This document shows, in pieces, positions 1 through 8,588 of a stretch of DNA of 64,000 nucleotides. The stretch is from Demequina sp. NBRC 110051 (lineage in GTDB: Bacteria; Actinomycetota; Actinomycetes; Actinomycetales; Demequinaceae). Under the pieces are notes generated by a model. That model did no database searches, was not told the DNA's origin, and saw nothing but the letters and a program-made list of their open reading frames with translations. Numbering within the stretch: position 1 is the first letter of the stretch; each line of letters opens with the position of its first letter. Both the position numbers and the translations under genes were made by a program. The stretch is taken from assembly GCF_002090055.1 (NCBI RefSeq), contig NZ_BBRH01000007.1, positions 62,001 through 126,000 of the forward strand, read 5' to 3'.

Positions 1-415
1 GCTCCTCGTCTCCCTCGTACTGCGCGTTGTTCGCCTGCGTACGCCACCACGCCTCGTCGTCCTAAGCGGCGTGGTAGCTCTTGTCGTGCTCGACAGCATC
101 CGCAAGCGCACCGTCTGCGGTGCCCTGTGCCGCACGCAACTCAGCGGCATACAACCCCAGTGCCGTGGACGCTGCTTCGTACCTTTCCTTGACGTCGACG
201 AGCGATTCGCGCACTTCCTTAGCTCTCGCGCTCAACTCACGGACAGCGTTCGACTCGAAACCGTCCATGGTTTCGATCTCGCCAAGGCTGCTCGACGCGT
301 TCTTGATCGACGTCACAATCCGCGCATAGTGAGTTGCGCCGTGCTCCAGGCCGTCGGGACTCCCGGGCACAGGGTCAGCGCTCGCGAGGGGATGCCAGTT
401 CAGGGGTCGGGACAC
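1..415 (-). pseudogene. T7SS-signal-domain effector interrupted by an amber codon; runs off the window
   Basis: From a GTG at 415 (GGAG six bases upstream) 117 codons read as a T7SS-secreted-protein N-terminal domain: an early RPLNWHPLASADPVPG segment followed by long amphipathic helices with KERY and LYAAELRAAQ blocks. A TAG at 64-62 ends this frame, but the same frame stays open to the window edge and still looks coding (DDEAWWRTQANNAQYEGDEE). In this family the signal domain normally heads a longer toxin or effector, and one C-to-T change would turn CAG (Gln) into this TAG. I therefore read it as a nonsense-interrupted effector gene. A genuine short protein, or a sequencing error, remains possible. 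It starts 3 bp after the WXG100-like gene and is probably co-transcribed with it. Confidence 0.6.
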
Positions 416-418
416 TGC

Positions 419-736
419 TCACCGCTCCGTCGTCAACTGGGCGGGCTGCTTGGCGCCCTCCAGCGCGGCTGCCAACTCGGTGTCCGCCTTCGAGAATGCG
501 TCACCACAGCCGTGGGCGGCTTCAGCCAGGCCCGCGATCGAGTCGATCATCCGTACTCGACGGTCGTCCCAGCCATTGGCGAAGTGCCTGATCTTGCCCT
601 CGAGACCCGCGTGTCCTGCGCACGTGGCAACGTCATCAGCATTCGTCTGTGCCTGATCGAACTCCTGCGCCACCTGGCGCAGGTCGTAACCCAGTTGCAC
701 GAGCGCGTCGGCATCAACCCTCAGCGTTCCGCCCAT
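419..736 (-). CDS. WXG100/EspC-like T7SS-associated small helical protein
   Basis: This 105-residue, almost entirely helical protein begins with ATG behind a GGGGGAAGGA Shine-Dalgarno. A central GW pair (FANGWDDRR, near residue 55) sits between two predicted helices. That is the helix-turn-helix hairpin layout of WXG100 and EspC/DUF2580-type proteins, which are exported by, or chaperone effectors of, type VII secretion. It lies 3 bp before the effector signal domain and 57 bp after another WXG100-family gene, so it is probably the small partner that pairs with the following effector. It has no signal peptide or membrane segment. The exact subfamily is uncertain; the size, fold pattern and neighbours are clear. 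Confidence 0.65.
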   Translation of the reverse strand: MGGTLRVDADALVQLGYDLRQVAQEFDQAQTNADDVATCAGHAGLEGKIRHFANGWDDRRVRMIDSIAGLAEAAHGCGDAFSKADTELAAALEGAKQPAQLTTER

Positions 737-793
737 GGTGCGGCGTCCTTCCCCCGTGGGCGCCGGTCAACGACGCCCCTTCTTCTCAGCGGC

Positions 794-1090
794 TTAGCGG
801 CCCAGCGACTTGGCGAGCTCCTCGTCGGTGGACTGCAGCGCCTGCGACGCCTTCACCAAGAACTGCGCCATGCCATCAATACCCTGAATGGTCTGCGTCG
901 CACCCGTGTTGAACTCCGTGTACGAGGCATCGAACGCACCAGACGCCGACGACGTCGTAAAGCCGTCGGCCACCAGCTGACCCACCAGCGACTTCAGGTT
1001 CTGCAGGTTCTGCTCGATCTCAGCCTGACCGGCACGCAGCTTGTCCGCCGCCGCCTGCATCTGCTCATACGTCACATTGAGGTTCGCCAC
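794..1090 (-). CDS. WXG100-family (ESAT-6-like) protein
   Basis: The frame is open upstream to 1117, but GTG at 1090 has a strong GAAGGAG Shine-Dalgarno seven bases before it, giving 98 residues. The protein is two long amphipathic helices around a short turn and contains the blocks NVTYEQM, SGAFDASYTEFN and GATQTIQGIDGMAQFL. These are typical of the actinobacterial pore-forming ESAT-6 subgroup. The central W-x-G is degenerate (ADGFTT, no Trp), as is common in this subgroup. It is probably exported as a dimer by the EccC ATPase encoded at 1824-6428. It is the first gene of a leftward group of three T7SS substrates. Confidence 0.8.
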   Translation of the reverse strand: MANLNVTYEQMQAAADKLRAGQAEIEQNLQNLKSLVGQLVADGFTTSSASGAFDASYTEFNTGATQTIQGIDGMAQFLVKASQALQSTDEELAKSLGR

Positions 1091-1251
1091 GATGGCACTC
1101 CTTCGAAAAACGGGCATATGCCCCCCGATAAGAACACAGGCACCCTAACCCGCCCCCACACCAGCCACAATGAGGAGAACTCCCCATGTGACAGAACCGT
1201 CACGCCTCGTAGACTGGCCGCCGCCCGCCCCCACCTATGACGAGGAGACCC

Positions 1252-1818
1252 ATGTCCCGCATCGGAGTCGCCCTCGGCGTCATCGGCGTCAGCGCCCTGC
1301 TGTGGCGGTCCATCATGGCTGGCACGCCCGCCGTGATCTGGATCGCGGCGTTCGCGATCGTCCTCGCGCTGATCGCCGCCTTCACCGTGCCGATGCTGCT
1401 GAGGCCCCGGCGCCTTGCCCGCGCAGTACGCGCCGAGACCAGCGCCCCCCTGATCGCCTCGCTCGCGCTCCCCGGCGCTATCGCGGTGGCGTCGGCACAC
1501 GGCTGGCATGGTCGGCTCTCGCCGCGGCTCTCCCCTGTCGTTTTCGCCGTAGAGCCCCACGGCCTGGCGGTGTGGCTTGAGCCCGGCGCGCCCGCCTTCA
1601 CCGTGTCGCGGCATGGCATCACGCTCGTAGGAGCGGGTCACGGCTCGGGCACCGACGGCCAGGAAACCCTCACCATCGTCGTCAAAGAAGGCACGGCCCT
1701 CATGGTCGAGTTCGGGCCGTGGCTCGCCCTTGTCAAGCGCGACCGGAAACGTCTTGCTCCCGTGGCCGCGACGGCACCCCAGGCACTCGCCACGCTTGGC
1801 GACTACCCCCAGCCGTAG
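1252..1818 (+). CDS. Conserved membrane protein of unknown function
   Basis: ATG at 1252 follows a GAGGAG Shine-Dalgarno and gives 188 residues; an ATG five codons earlier in the same frame overlaps that site and is less likely. Two hydrophobic segments near residues 8-25 and 30-55 are followed by a basic stretch (RPRRLARAVR) and a soluble domain of about 130 residues rich in beta-type segments. It is likely a small membrane-anchored protein with a cytoplasmic domain. It is convergent with the EccC gene, their stops lying 6 bp apart, and divergent from the WXG100 genes. That position inside the T7SS locus suggests, but does not show, a T7SS role. I recognise no family. Confidence 0.6.
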   Translation: MSRIGVALGVIGVSALLWRSIMAGTPAVIWIAAFAIVLALIAAFTVPMLLRPRRLARAVRAETSAPLIASLALPGAIAVASAHGWHGRLSPRLSPVVFAVEPHGLAVWLEPGAPAFTVSRHGITLVGAGHGSGTDGQETLTIVVKEGTALMVEFGPWLALVKRDRKRLAPVAATAPQALATLGDYPQP

Positions 1819-1823
1819 CCGCG

Positions 1824-4800
1824 CTACTCCCGTCCGGGAGCGATCGCCCAGTCCGGCACGCTCGGCTTGGTGACGGGGACCGATGCCGGGGTCGGGTTGG
1901 CGGGGGGCTCCGCGCCCTGAGCCTGAGGCAAGACCGCCGCCGCGGGCGGCAGTCCCGCCGGGTCGTCGAGGGCCAGGGGCAGCGGCATCTGCACGCGAGC
2001 CACTCGGCCGGAAGCCGCCCATAGGCCGCGCCCGGGCCCGAACTCGGAGCGAGAGACGCGCGGGAACGTCGTCTTGAGGATCGCGTCGCCGTCGCCCGTC
2101 TCGGGCTGCAGCACCACCCCGCGGCGTGCGAGTTTGATCTCGGACTTGAGGGCACCGAAGCCCGCCAGGTCCACGACGTCGGACTCGAGCACCACCAGCA
2201 GGTCGCCCGTGCGTGCGCGCTTGAGCATCTCGGTCAGCACCTTCTCCGTGGGGGTGTCCGCGAAATCGGTCGCGGCCTCGACGAACAGCGCCACGGGGCG
2301 ACCTGCAGCCGTCGCCGCGTCGACCAGTGCACCGAGGTCGCCCAACGACTCGGCGTCGGCCCCCGCAAGGTCCCAGCCCTCCCAGTCCGTCACCGCGTCG
2401 CGGCGCGCACCCAGGGCGACCAGGACGGCATCGGACCTCCATCGGCGCACCGCCTGTGCCAAGGAATACAGCGCCGTGGTGCGGCCCGACTCGGGACCGC
2501 CCGCGACGATCAGCGCCCCGGCCGGTTCGAACGGATGCGGTGCGAGCTCGACGTCGCTGAGGCCCAGCACGGGCTGGCCGTCCACCTCGGACGGCATCTC
2601 GGACCGCGAGTACTCGGACGGGAGCGAGCCCACGGGCTCCGCCGCCGCCCTCGTCGCCGCCGGCACCACCGCGGCGTCGCGCTCCAACGCCTGCGCTAGG
2701 TCGCGCGCGTTCGTCAGCCCGTGCGGCACGGCCACCTGGCACTCGAGCCGGTTGACGATGCCGCGGCCGGCCGGCGACTCGGCATCGAGGATGTCGCGCG
2801 GCGCACCCAGCGGCGAGTAGCCGTCCTGGTCGGCCAGGCGCATCACCACCCGCTTCTGCACCGTGGCCTGGAGCGAGTTGGAGATCGAGGCGGCGCGGTC
2901 GGCCGTGAGCACCACGTGGACGCCCACGGCGCGGCCCTCCTGCATCACGGCCTGGAGTGCGGCGTAGGCCTCGGCACGACCGGGCACGCCCTCGTATTCG
3001 GCGCGGAAGGTCGGGAAGTTGTCGAGCAGCAGCACCACGCGCGGCTCGTCGGGGCGCCCCTCGAGCTCGCGGTACTCGGTCAGCGTCGAGGCGTTCGCCG
3101 TGCCGTAGCGGACCGCCCGCTCCTCGACCGTCGAGCGCATCATGCGCATGAGCCGCATGACCCGCTCGGAGTCGTCGCCCGAGACGACGGAGCCCACGTG
3201 GGGCAGGGCCTCGAGCATGCGCAGCGCGGAGCCGCCCGCGTCGAGCCCGTAGACGTGCACGGCGCCCTCGGTCACGTGCCCGGCGGCGGCCGCGAGCGTG
3301 CGCAGCACCGTGGTCTTGCCCGCCCCCGAGGCGCCGAACACGATCATGTTCTGGTCGGACTCGGGCTCGAAGGCGAGCGGCTGCTGCTGCTGGCGCTGCG
3401 GCACGTCGACCACACCGAAGGGCAGGCGACTATCGGAGCCGCCCACGATGTCCTCGAGCGCGATCGCCGTGGGAAGCTCGTCGAGCCAGGGTCGGCGTGG
3501 AGGCGCGATCCGTGCGGAACGCGAGCCCGCGACGAACGTCGAGACCAGGCGCTGCTGATCCGTGGGGCCCACCGCGGCATCGGCCGTCGCCACCCGAGGA
3601 CGCTCCCACGGAACCAGGCCGCCAAAGCCGAACGAGAATACGTCCGGGTGGATCTCGCGCGACTGGGTCGCGGTGCGCCCGCCGGCGAACGCCGACTGGA
3701 AGCGGGTGAGACGTCCGGGCCCGGACTTGAGGGCCGCGCGGCCGGGCAGCTCGGGCGAGAACTGCGCCGCGGAGACGTCCCCGATGACGTCGCGCGAGTC
3801 CGCCTCGTCGGCCATGCGCAGCGCCACGCGCAGGTTGGTGTTGGCGCGCAGGTTGTCCTTGATGACGCCCGCGGGCCGCTGCGTGGCCATGATGAGGTGG
3901 ATGCCCAGGGAGCGGCCGCGCTGGGCGATGTCCACCACGCCGTCGACGAAGTCCGGCACCTCGGTGGCGAGCGCCGCGAACTCGTCGATGACGAGCACGA
4001 GAGCGGGCGGGCACTCCGGGTCGCCGCGCTTTTCGAGCGCGAGGATGTCCTTGGCACGCTTGCGGTTCAGCAATTCCTCGCGGAAGTGCAGCTCCGCGCG
4101 CAGCGACACCAGGGCGCGGCGCACCAGGTGCGGCGACAGGTCCGTGACGAGGCCCACGCAGTGCGGCAACTGCGTGCAGTCCGCGAAGGCCGATCCACCC
4201 TTGTAGTCGACAAACAGGAATGTCACGCGCTGCGGGCTGTACTCGGCGGCCATGCCCAGCACCCAGGCCTGGAGGAACTCCGACTTTCCCGAGCCTGTGG
4301 TGCCGCCCACGAGCGCGTGAGGCCCCTCGGTGCGCAGGTCGATGTGCAGCGCGCCGGCGGCCGCCTGGCCCACCAGAGCGCGCAGGCGCGGCTGGTAACC
4401 GTGGGGAGCCACCTCGGTCGCCGCGCCCGCGGGCACCAGCGAGCCGTTTTGGCGCCAGCGGTCCACGACCGCCTCGGCGTCCACCGCGAGGTCCGACCCG
4501 ACCAGGTCGAGCATGGGCACGGTCCGCGGGATGTCGGACACGTCGGCGGCAGCCGCACCGGCATCGGCCGTCCTCGCCAACGCGAGCGCGAAGTGGGACA
4601 GGTGAGCGGCGCTGAAGCCCTCGACAGCCATGGGCGCGATGACCGCGCCCACGCGCACAAAGTGCGCCGCCGCCGCTGCAGTGTCGTCGAACTCGACGAA
4701 GGTGCGGCACGCGGCCGGCAGCGCCGCGCGGGAGCGCGACAGCCACACGGGAATGATCCCGCGGCCGGCGGCGCGCTCCATCAGCTGGATGAGGCGCGCG

Positions 4801-6428
4801 CGCTCGAGCGGGGCGTCGTCGCCGATCACGACGATGACGGCCGGAGGAGGCGTCGTGGACCCGGACGCATCCGTGCCGCGCTCGCCGATGCCCGCGCCCA
4901 CCCTCAAGGCGGCCTGTTCCGCGGCGATGGCGCCCAGCGGGACGGGCGCGTCCTTGCCGCCCGAGCGCGCGTCCACCAGTTCTTCGAGGCGTGACACCAC
5001 GTCGATGGCGCCCTGCGGCGTGGCTCCGAGCGGCGCCCCCAACAGCTCAGAGCCCGCGGCGACGTGCGGCAGCCACTTGAGCGCCTGGAGTTCCTCGGCC
5101 CACTCGGGGCCGACGATGCCGGTGACCACCACATCGGCCGGCGCGTGGAGGCCCGTGAGTTGGGCGATGAGGCCGCGCGCATACGCGGCGGTGTACGAGC
5201 GGCGGCCCACAATGCCCAGCGCGCCCGCCTGCGACAGGTCCTCGACGATGGGGACGTCGGGGATGTCGCGGTAGCGGTTCACGAGCGCGTCGAAGCGCTC
5301 CTCGTAGTCCGGCAGCGCGCGGTCGCGCCCCTCGGGCTCCTTCACGGTGACGCGGGACGGCGCGGTGCCCACACCCAGGCGCGCGAACAGGAAGCTCCAG
5401 TGTTCGGGCCGGCGCGTCCACAGCTGCTCGCCGGTCGCGGACGCGGCGGCGTTGATGTCTTCGAGGGAGGGCGACTCGGCGTGGCGGGCCACGGCCTCCT
5501 CGTCACGCAGGCCATCGAGGCGCTCGCTGAGGCGCGCCAGCTGGCGCTCGAAGGTCGCGATCGCCTCCTTGAGCTGACGCTTGCGGCGCGAGGCTCCCGT
5601 CGCGAAGTTGCCCAGCATCATCGCGGGGCTCATCGCCACGAAGATCAGCGACAGCGGCGAGCGCGTGACCGCGTAGACGGCGAGGCCCACCACGGCGGGC
5701 ATCGCGACCATGAGCCACGGGAACGGCTGCTTCTCCTGCGGGATGGGCAGGGCGGCGCCTTCAAGCTCGCGGGTGGGGAAGCGAGTCTCGACGCGCGGGG
5801 TGCGGGTGTGGACCCGGGTGAGGACGCTGGGGCTGACCGGCTCCGCGTCGGGCGACAGCCGCGCCACCAGGGTGGTCGCACCGAGCGTCACGGCGGCGCC
5901 GTGCGTCACGTCGGCACGGGGAACGAGGGCGTCGCCCAGGATCACGCCGTTGGCGGAGTTGAGGTCCACGATCTCGATGCGGTCGGCCGTGGCGTGGATG
6001 CGCGCGTGGAGCTTGGAGACCATGTCGTCGTCGAGCACCACGTCGCAGGTATCCGCGCGGCCGATGGTCGAGGTGCCGCGATAGAGGGCGAGCTGGACGC
6101 CCTCGTCGGGGCCGTCGACGATGATGAGCGCGCCCACCGCGACCCGCGGGGCGTCCTGCTCGGGCACCACGCGGATCAGGATGCCGTCGCCGAGCGACAG
6201 GTCGTCGAGGGTGTCGCGGCCGTCGAAGGTCTCCACCGCGTGGGTGCCGTCCGTCGCGCGCACCTCGAGCGTCAGGCCGCCCGCATAGGCGCGGTCGCCG
6301 TACTCGCCGCGGGGGTCGTCGCCCACGATCGAGCGCGCCACGTCCTGGACCGTCGCGCCGGGATCGGCCTGAATCTGGATGTCCTCGAGCGCCCCCGTGG
6401 TTCGCTCGAGCGTCGCGCGCAGTCTCAC
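1824..6428 (-). CDS. eccC: T7SS FtsK/SpoIIIE-type ATPase EccC/EssC (one polypeptide, FHA domain at the N-terminus)
   Basis: The motor of the secretion system has 1534 residues from a GTG at 6428 that overlaps the upstream stop (GTGA). The first 95 residues are a small beta-rich domain. An FHA domain follows at about 100-190 (IGRADTCDVVLDDDMVSKLH, then NSANG). Two membrane helices lie near 238-285, and three FtsK-like ATPase modules come after. Module 1 has an intact Walker A (GGTTGSGKSEF, about residue 705) and Walker B (VLVIDEFAAL). Module 2 has GASGAGKTTVL (about 1030) but LLLDNFPTF at Walker B. Module 3 has a degenerate GGPESGRTTAL (about 1313). FHA, membrane and triple-ATPase order resembles firmicute EssC more than the split mycobacterial EccCa/EccCb. 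It exports the WXG100 proteins encoded downstream. Confidence 0.92.
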   Translation of the reverse strand: MRLRATLERTTGALEDIQIQADPGATVQDVARSIVGDDPRGEYGDRAYAGGLTLEVRATDGTHAVETFDGRDTLDDLSLGDGILIRVVPEQDAPRVAVGALIIVDGPDEGVQLALYRGTSTIGRADTCDVVLDDDMVSKLHARIHATADRIEIVDLNSANGVILGDALVPRADVTHGAAVTLGATTLVARLSPDAEPVSPSVLTRVHTRTPRVETRFPTRELEGAALPIPQEKQPFPWLMVAMPAVVGLAVYAVTRSPLSLIFVAMSPAMMLGNFATGASRRKRQLKEAIATFERQLARLSERLDGLRDEEAVARHAESPSLEDINAAASATGEQLWTRRPEHWSFLFARLGVGTAPSRVTVKEPEGRDRALPDYEERFDALVNRYRDIPDVPIVEDLSQAGALGIVGRRSYTAAYARGLIAQLTGLHAPADVVVTGIVGPEWAEELQALKWLPHVAAGSELLGAPLGATPQGAIDVVSRLEELVDARSGGKDAPVPLGAIAAEQAALRVGAGIGERGTDASGSTTPPPAVIVVIGDDAPLERARLIQLMERAAGRGIIPVWLSRSRAALPAACRTFVEFDDTAAAAAHFVRVGAVIAPMAVEGFSAAHLSHFALALARTADAGAAAADVSDIPRTVPMLDLVGSDLAVDAEAVVDRWRQNGSLVPAGAATEVAPHGYQPRLRALVGQAAAGALHIDLRTEGPHALVGGTTGSGKSEFLQAWVLGMAAEYSPQRVTFLFVDYKGGSAFADCTQLPHCVGLVTDLSPHLVRRALVSLRAELHFREELLNRKRAKDILALEKRGDPECPPALVLVIDEFAALATEVPDFVDGVVDIAQRGRSLGIHLIMATQRPAGVIKDNLRANTNLRVALRMADEADSRDVIGDVSAAQFSPELPGRAALKSGPGRLTRFQSAFAGGRTATQSREIHPDVFSFGFGGLVPWERPRVATADAAVGPTDQQRLVSTFVAGSRSARIAPPRRPWLDELPTAIALEDIVGGSDSRLPFGVVDVPQRQQQQPLAFEPESDQNMIVFGASGAGKTTVLRTLAAAAGHVTEGAVHVYGLDAGGSALRMLEALPHVGSVVSGDDSERVMRLMRMMRSTVEERAVRYGTANASTLTEYRELEGRPDEPRVVLLLDNFPTFRAEYEGVPGRAEAYAALQAVMQEGRAVGVHVVLTADRAASISNSLQATVQKRVVMRLADQDGYSPLGAPRDILDAESPAGRGIVNRLECQVAVPHGLTNARDLAQALERDAAVVPAATRAAAEPVGSLPSEYSRSEMPSEVDGQPVLGLSDVELAPHPFEPAGALIVAGGPESGRTTALYSLAQAVRRWRSDAVLVALGARRDAVTDWEGWDLAGADAESLGDLGALVDAATAAGRPVALFVEAATDFADTPTEKVLTEMLKRARTGDLLVVLESDVVDLAGFGALKSEIKLARRGVVLQPETGDGDAILKTTFPRVSRSEFGPGRGLWAASGRVARVQMPLPLALDDPAGLPPAAAVLPQAQGAEPPANPTPASVPVTKPSVPDWAIAPGRE

Positions 6429-7180
6429 GCCGTCCTCCCGGTCAAGGTGTCGTCTTCGCTCCGCGGCCGCATCGGGTCGCCTGCCCCGTCCCCGCCGCCC
6501 GCCTCGAGCGCGTCGAGGTCGGCGCCCGTCACCAGCCGCGACACGAGCGCGAACTCCACGAGCCGCGCACGTCGGTTGCTCGCGAGGTGACCGGGCCCAC
6601 CCCTCAGCCCCTCGACACCGGCGCCGTCGAGCTTGGCGCACACCGCATCGAGCTTGCGGTTGAACGTCGTGAGGGGCCAGCCCAGCCGTCCGGCTGCCTC
6701 GGCCGAGGATGGCATCGACGACAGTCCCGTTCCTGGCTCCCGCAGCGCGGGCTCCGCGAGCGCCGTGACCAGCAGTCGCTGGCTCTCGCTGAGGCGCAGC
6801 GGCGCGCGCGTGACGTCGCCCCCGGCAGGCTCGGGCGACGATGGCGTCATGACGGCATCGGGCGTCGTGAGGATCACCTCGTAGGTGCGCGCGCCCGCCG
6901 TGAAGCGCACGCGCAGCGTCGGCACCACCAGGGGCAGCGTCGCGCCCGGGCCCAGCTGGGCCTGGAAGTGCCCCGCCTCGGTGCCCACGCTGACGGCAAT
7001 TGCGCTGCCGACGTTGGTGAGCCACCACCAGCCCTGATCCTCGTGGACGCTCAGCAACCGCCGGTGCAGGTGGGGGTTGTCGTCAATCGTGACGTCCGCG
7101 TTGCGCCCGATCGTGAGCGTGCGTCCCGGCTCGACCACCACCTCCGTGTCACCGTGCGTGACGGTCAGGGGGCCGGTCAC
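6425..7180 (-). CDS. FHA-domain protein of the T7SS operon
   Basis: This 251-residue soluble protein starts at a GTG overlapping the previous stop and overlaps eccC by four bases. Its N-terminus (residues 1-90) is FHA-like: TLTIGRNADVTIDD supplies the conserved GR, followed by a His-containing strand and a late Asn/Gly turn. The usual Ser is not obvious. The C-terminal half is helical (LRLSESQRLLVTALAEP, WPLTTFNRKLDAVCAKLDG) and resembles a winged-helix or DNA-binding-like fold seen in similar FHA proteins. It presumably binds phosphothreonine on a partner made by the operon kinase, perhaps the small membrane protein encoded immediately upstream. The FHA assignment is firm; the function of the C-terminal half is unknown. 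Confidence 0.75.
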   Translation of the reverse strand: MTGPLTVTHGDTEVVVEPGRTLTIGRNADVTIDDNPHLHRRLLSVHEDQGWWWLTNVGSAIAVSVGTEAGHFQAQLGPGATLPLVVPTLRVRFTAGARTYEVILTTPDAVMTPSSPEPAGGDVTRAPLRLSESQRLLVTALAEPALREPGTGLSSMPSSAEAAGRLGWPLTTFNRKLDAVCAKLDGAGVEGLRGGPGHLASNRRARLVEFALVSRLVTGADLDALEAGGGDGAGDPMRPRSEDDTLTGRTA

Positions 7181-7776
7181 GCGGCCCCCTGCAGCACGGT
7201 GAGCGCCACCACCACGACGGCCGTGACGAGCGCCGCTCCCGCCGCCACGGCGATCGCGATGCCCGCCAGGCGCTTGCGGCGCGCCCGCTCGCGCTTCGCG
7301 GCGACCTCGTCCGGCGTGAGGACGGCACGGACCGCTTCACTGGGAACGGCCGATGCCGTGGCCGGCTGCGTTGGCGGCGGCACCACCGGCGTGGGGCGAG
7401 TCTCGTAGCGATCGTGCTCGGCCCCAAAGTCACCCTGGCGAGGAAGGTCCGTCGCCGGCGCGCCGGGGGGAAGCATGGGCCGGCGGCGGGTGCGCGCGCC
7501 ACGGCCCGCGGCGCGCGTGGTCTCGTCGGCGCTCGAGGAGGGGCCGGTGTCCCCCGCGGGCTCGCCGGCGTCCGCCGCGCCACTCTCGGGGGTCAGCGCC
7601 GCGCGCCGCGACGCGAGTCGCGTGGCCTCGTCAACGTCGTCCGGCGCATCGGGACCGCCGCGGCGCGAGGCCAGACGCGTCGCGTCGTCGTCCGGCGCCG
7701 TTCTGCGCGCGCTCAGGCGCGTGGCGTCGTCGAAGACGTCGTCGAAGATGTCCTCGTCCCCCCGCTCCGCGCTCAT
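7177..7776 (-). CDS. Small membrane protein with three D-[DE]-A-T-R-L repeats (predicted kinase/FHA target)
   Basis: ATG at 7776 overlaps the phosphatase stop (ATGA), giving 199 residues. The acidic N-terminus holds three near-identical units, DDATRLSARR, DDATRLASRR and DEATRLASRR, with Thr19, Thr33 and Thr52 at the same place. A disordered Pro/Thr/Arg region follows, then a charged segment (AAKRERARRKRL), one transmembrane helix (about residues 172-195) and almost nothing outside. Acidic residues two or three before a Thr are typical of phosphothreonine sites read by FHA domains, and the operon encodes a kinase, a PP2C phosphatase and three FHA domains. I infer a membrane-bound phosphorylation platform. 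A copy of the 16-mer repeat encodes PATASA in the linker. Confidence 0.65.
   Translation of the reverse strand: MSAERGDEDIFDDVFDDATRLSARRTAPDDDATRLASRRGGPDAPDDVDEATRLASRRAALTPESGAADAGEPAGDTGPSSSADETTRAAGRGARTRRRPMLPPGAPATDLPRQGDFGAEHDRYETRPTPVVPPPTQPATASAVPSEAVRAVLTPDEVAAKRERARRKRLAGIAIAVAAGAALVTAVVVVALTVLQGAA
7348..7363 (+). repeat. 16-mer repeat GGCCGATGCCGTGGCC (exact copy)
   Basis: Exact copy of a dispersed 16-mer; the complementary strand is coding here and reads PATASA in a disordered linker. The shorter 9-mer core GGCCGATGC recurs throughout the window. Confidence 0.8.
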
Positions 7777-8588
7777 GCCGAGGGAGTCCTCGCCACCGCC
7801 CCGCGCGTGTCGTCGTCGTCCTCGGGCCACAGCGGCCACGGCTCGGCGACGGCGTGATGGGGCGTCACGGTCGCGGGCGCCTGAGCGACCACCACGGTCA
7901 CGTTGTCTCCCGTGCCGTGGCGCAGCGCGGCCTCCACCAGGCGCTCGGCGGCATCCTCGGGAGAGTCGGACAGCCCGGCGACGGAGCCGATCAGCGACGC
8001 CGACACCACGCCCGTGAGGCCGTCGCTCGCGATGACGAGCCTGCTCGCGGGCACCACCGGCACCAGCCACGCGTCGAAGGCGTCGACGCCGTCGCCCAGG
8101 GCGCGGGTGATGATGTGGCGGTCCGGGTGGTGCGCGGCCTCGTCGGCCGTGATCCTGCCGGCGTCGACCAGCTGCTGCACGTGCGAGTGATCGACCGTGA
8201 TCTGTCTGACCTCGGTGCCATCGAGTTGGTAGGTGCGGGAGTCGCCCACGTTGACCACCATCCACCACGGCTCGCCCTCGTGCTCGACGGCGATCGCGCC
8301 GGTGAGGGTCGTGCCGGATTCGGCACCCACGCGGCGGCCCACCTCCAGCACGTCCGCGTGCGCCGTCGTCATCGCCGCCGTCACATCCTCCGGGGTCAGC
8401 GTGCTGCGCTCGGCCAGCGGACGGAACGCATCGATCGCGGCCGCGCTCGCCGCCGCTCCCCCGGCGTGGCCGCCCATGCCGTCGGCGACCAGGTGGACCG
8501 GGCCGCTCGACAGGAAGCTGTCCTCGTTGCGCGGCCGCGGCCCCGCGTCGGTCGCCCCCGCGCCAACACTCCAGTGTCCCTCGCTCAT
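7773..8588 (-). CDS. PP2C-type Ser/Thr protein phosphatase of the T7SS operon
   Basis: ATG at 8588 overlaps the upstream FHA gene's stop (ATGA), giving a soluble 271-residue protein. The PP2C motifs are complete: RNEDS near residue 20, VADGMGGHAGG around 33-43 (metal-binding Asp and Gly), NVGDSRTY, SDGLTGVV and the final GDNVTVVV. It should remove phosphate from Ser/Thr of proteins phosphorylated by the kinase encoded at 21587-22699. It has no membrane segment, unlike PstP at 49643. Location between two FHA genes and next to the Thr-repeat membrane protein suggests it resets that signalling circuit. Confidence 0.88.
   Translation of the reverse strand: MSEGHWSVGAGATDAGPRPRNEDSFLSSGPVHLVADGMGGHAGGAAASAAAIDAFRPLAERSTLTPEDVTAAMTTAHADVLEVGRRVGAESGTTLTGAIAVEHEGEPWWMVVNVGDSRTYQLDGTEVRQITVDHSHVQQLVDAGRITADEAAHHPDRHIITRALGDGVDAFDAWLVPVVPASRLVIASDGLTGVVSASLIGSVAGLSDSPEDAAERLVEAALRHGTGDNVTVVVAQAPATVTPHHAVAEPWPLWPEDDDDTRGAVARTPSA

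Noticed and set aside
2721-4994. Long open frame on the plus strand opposite eccC
   Set aside because: Same wobble-frame artefact, no domain content, no ribosome site.
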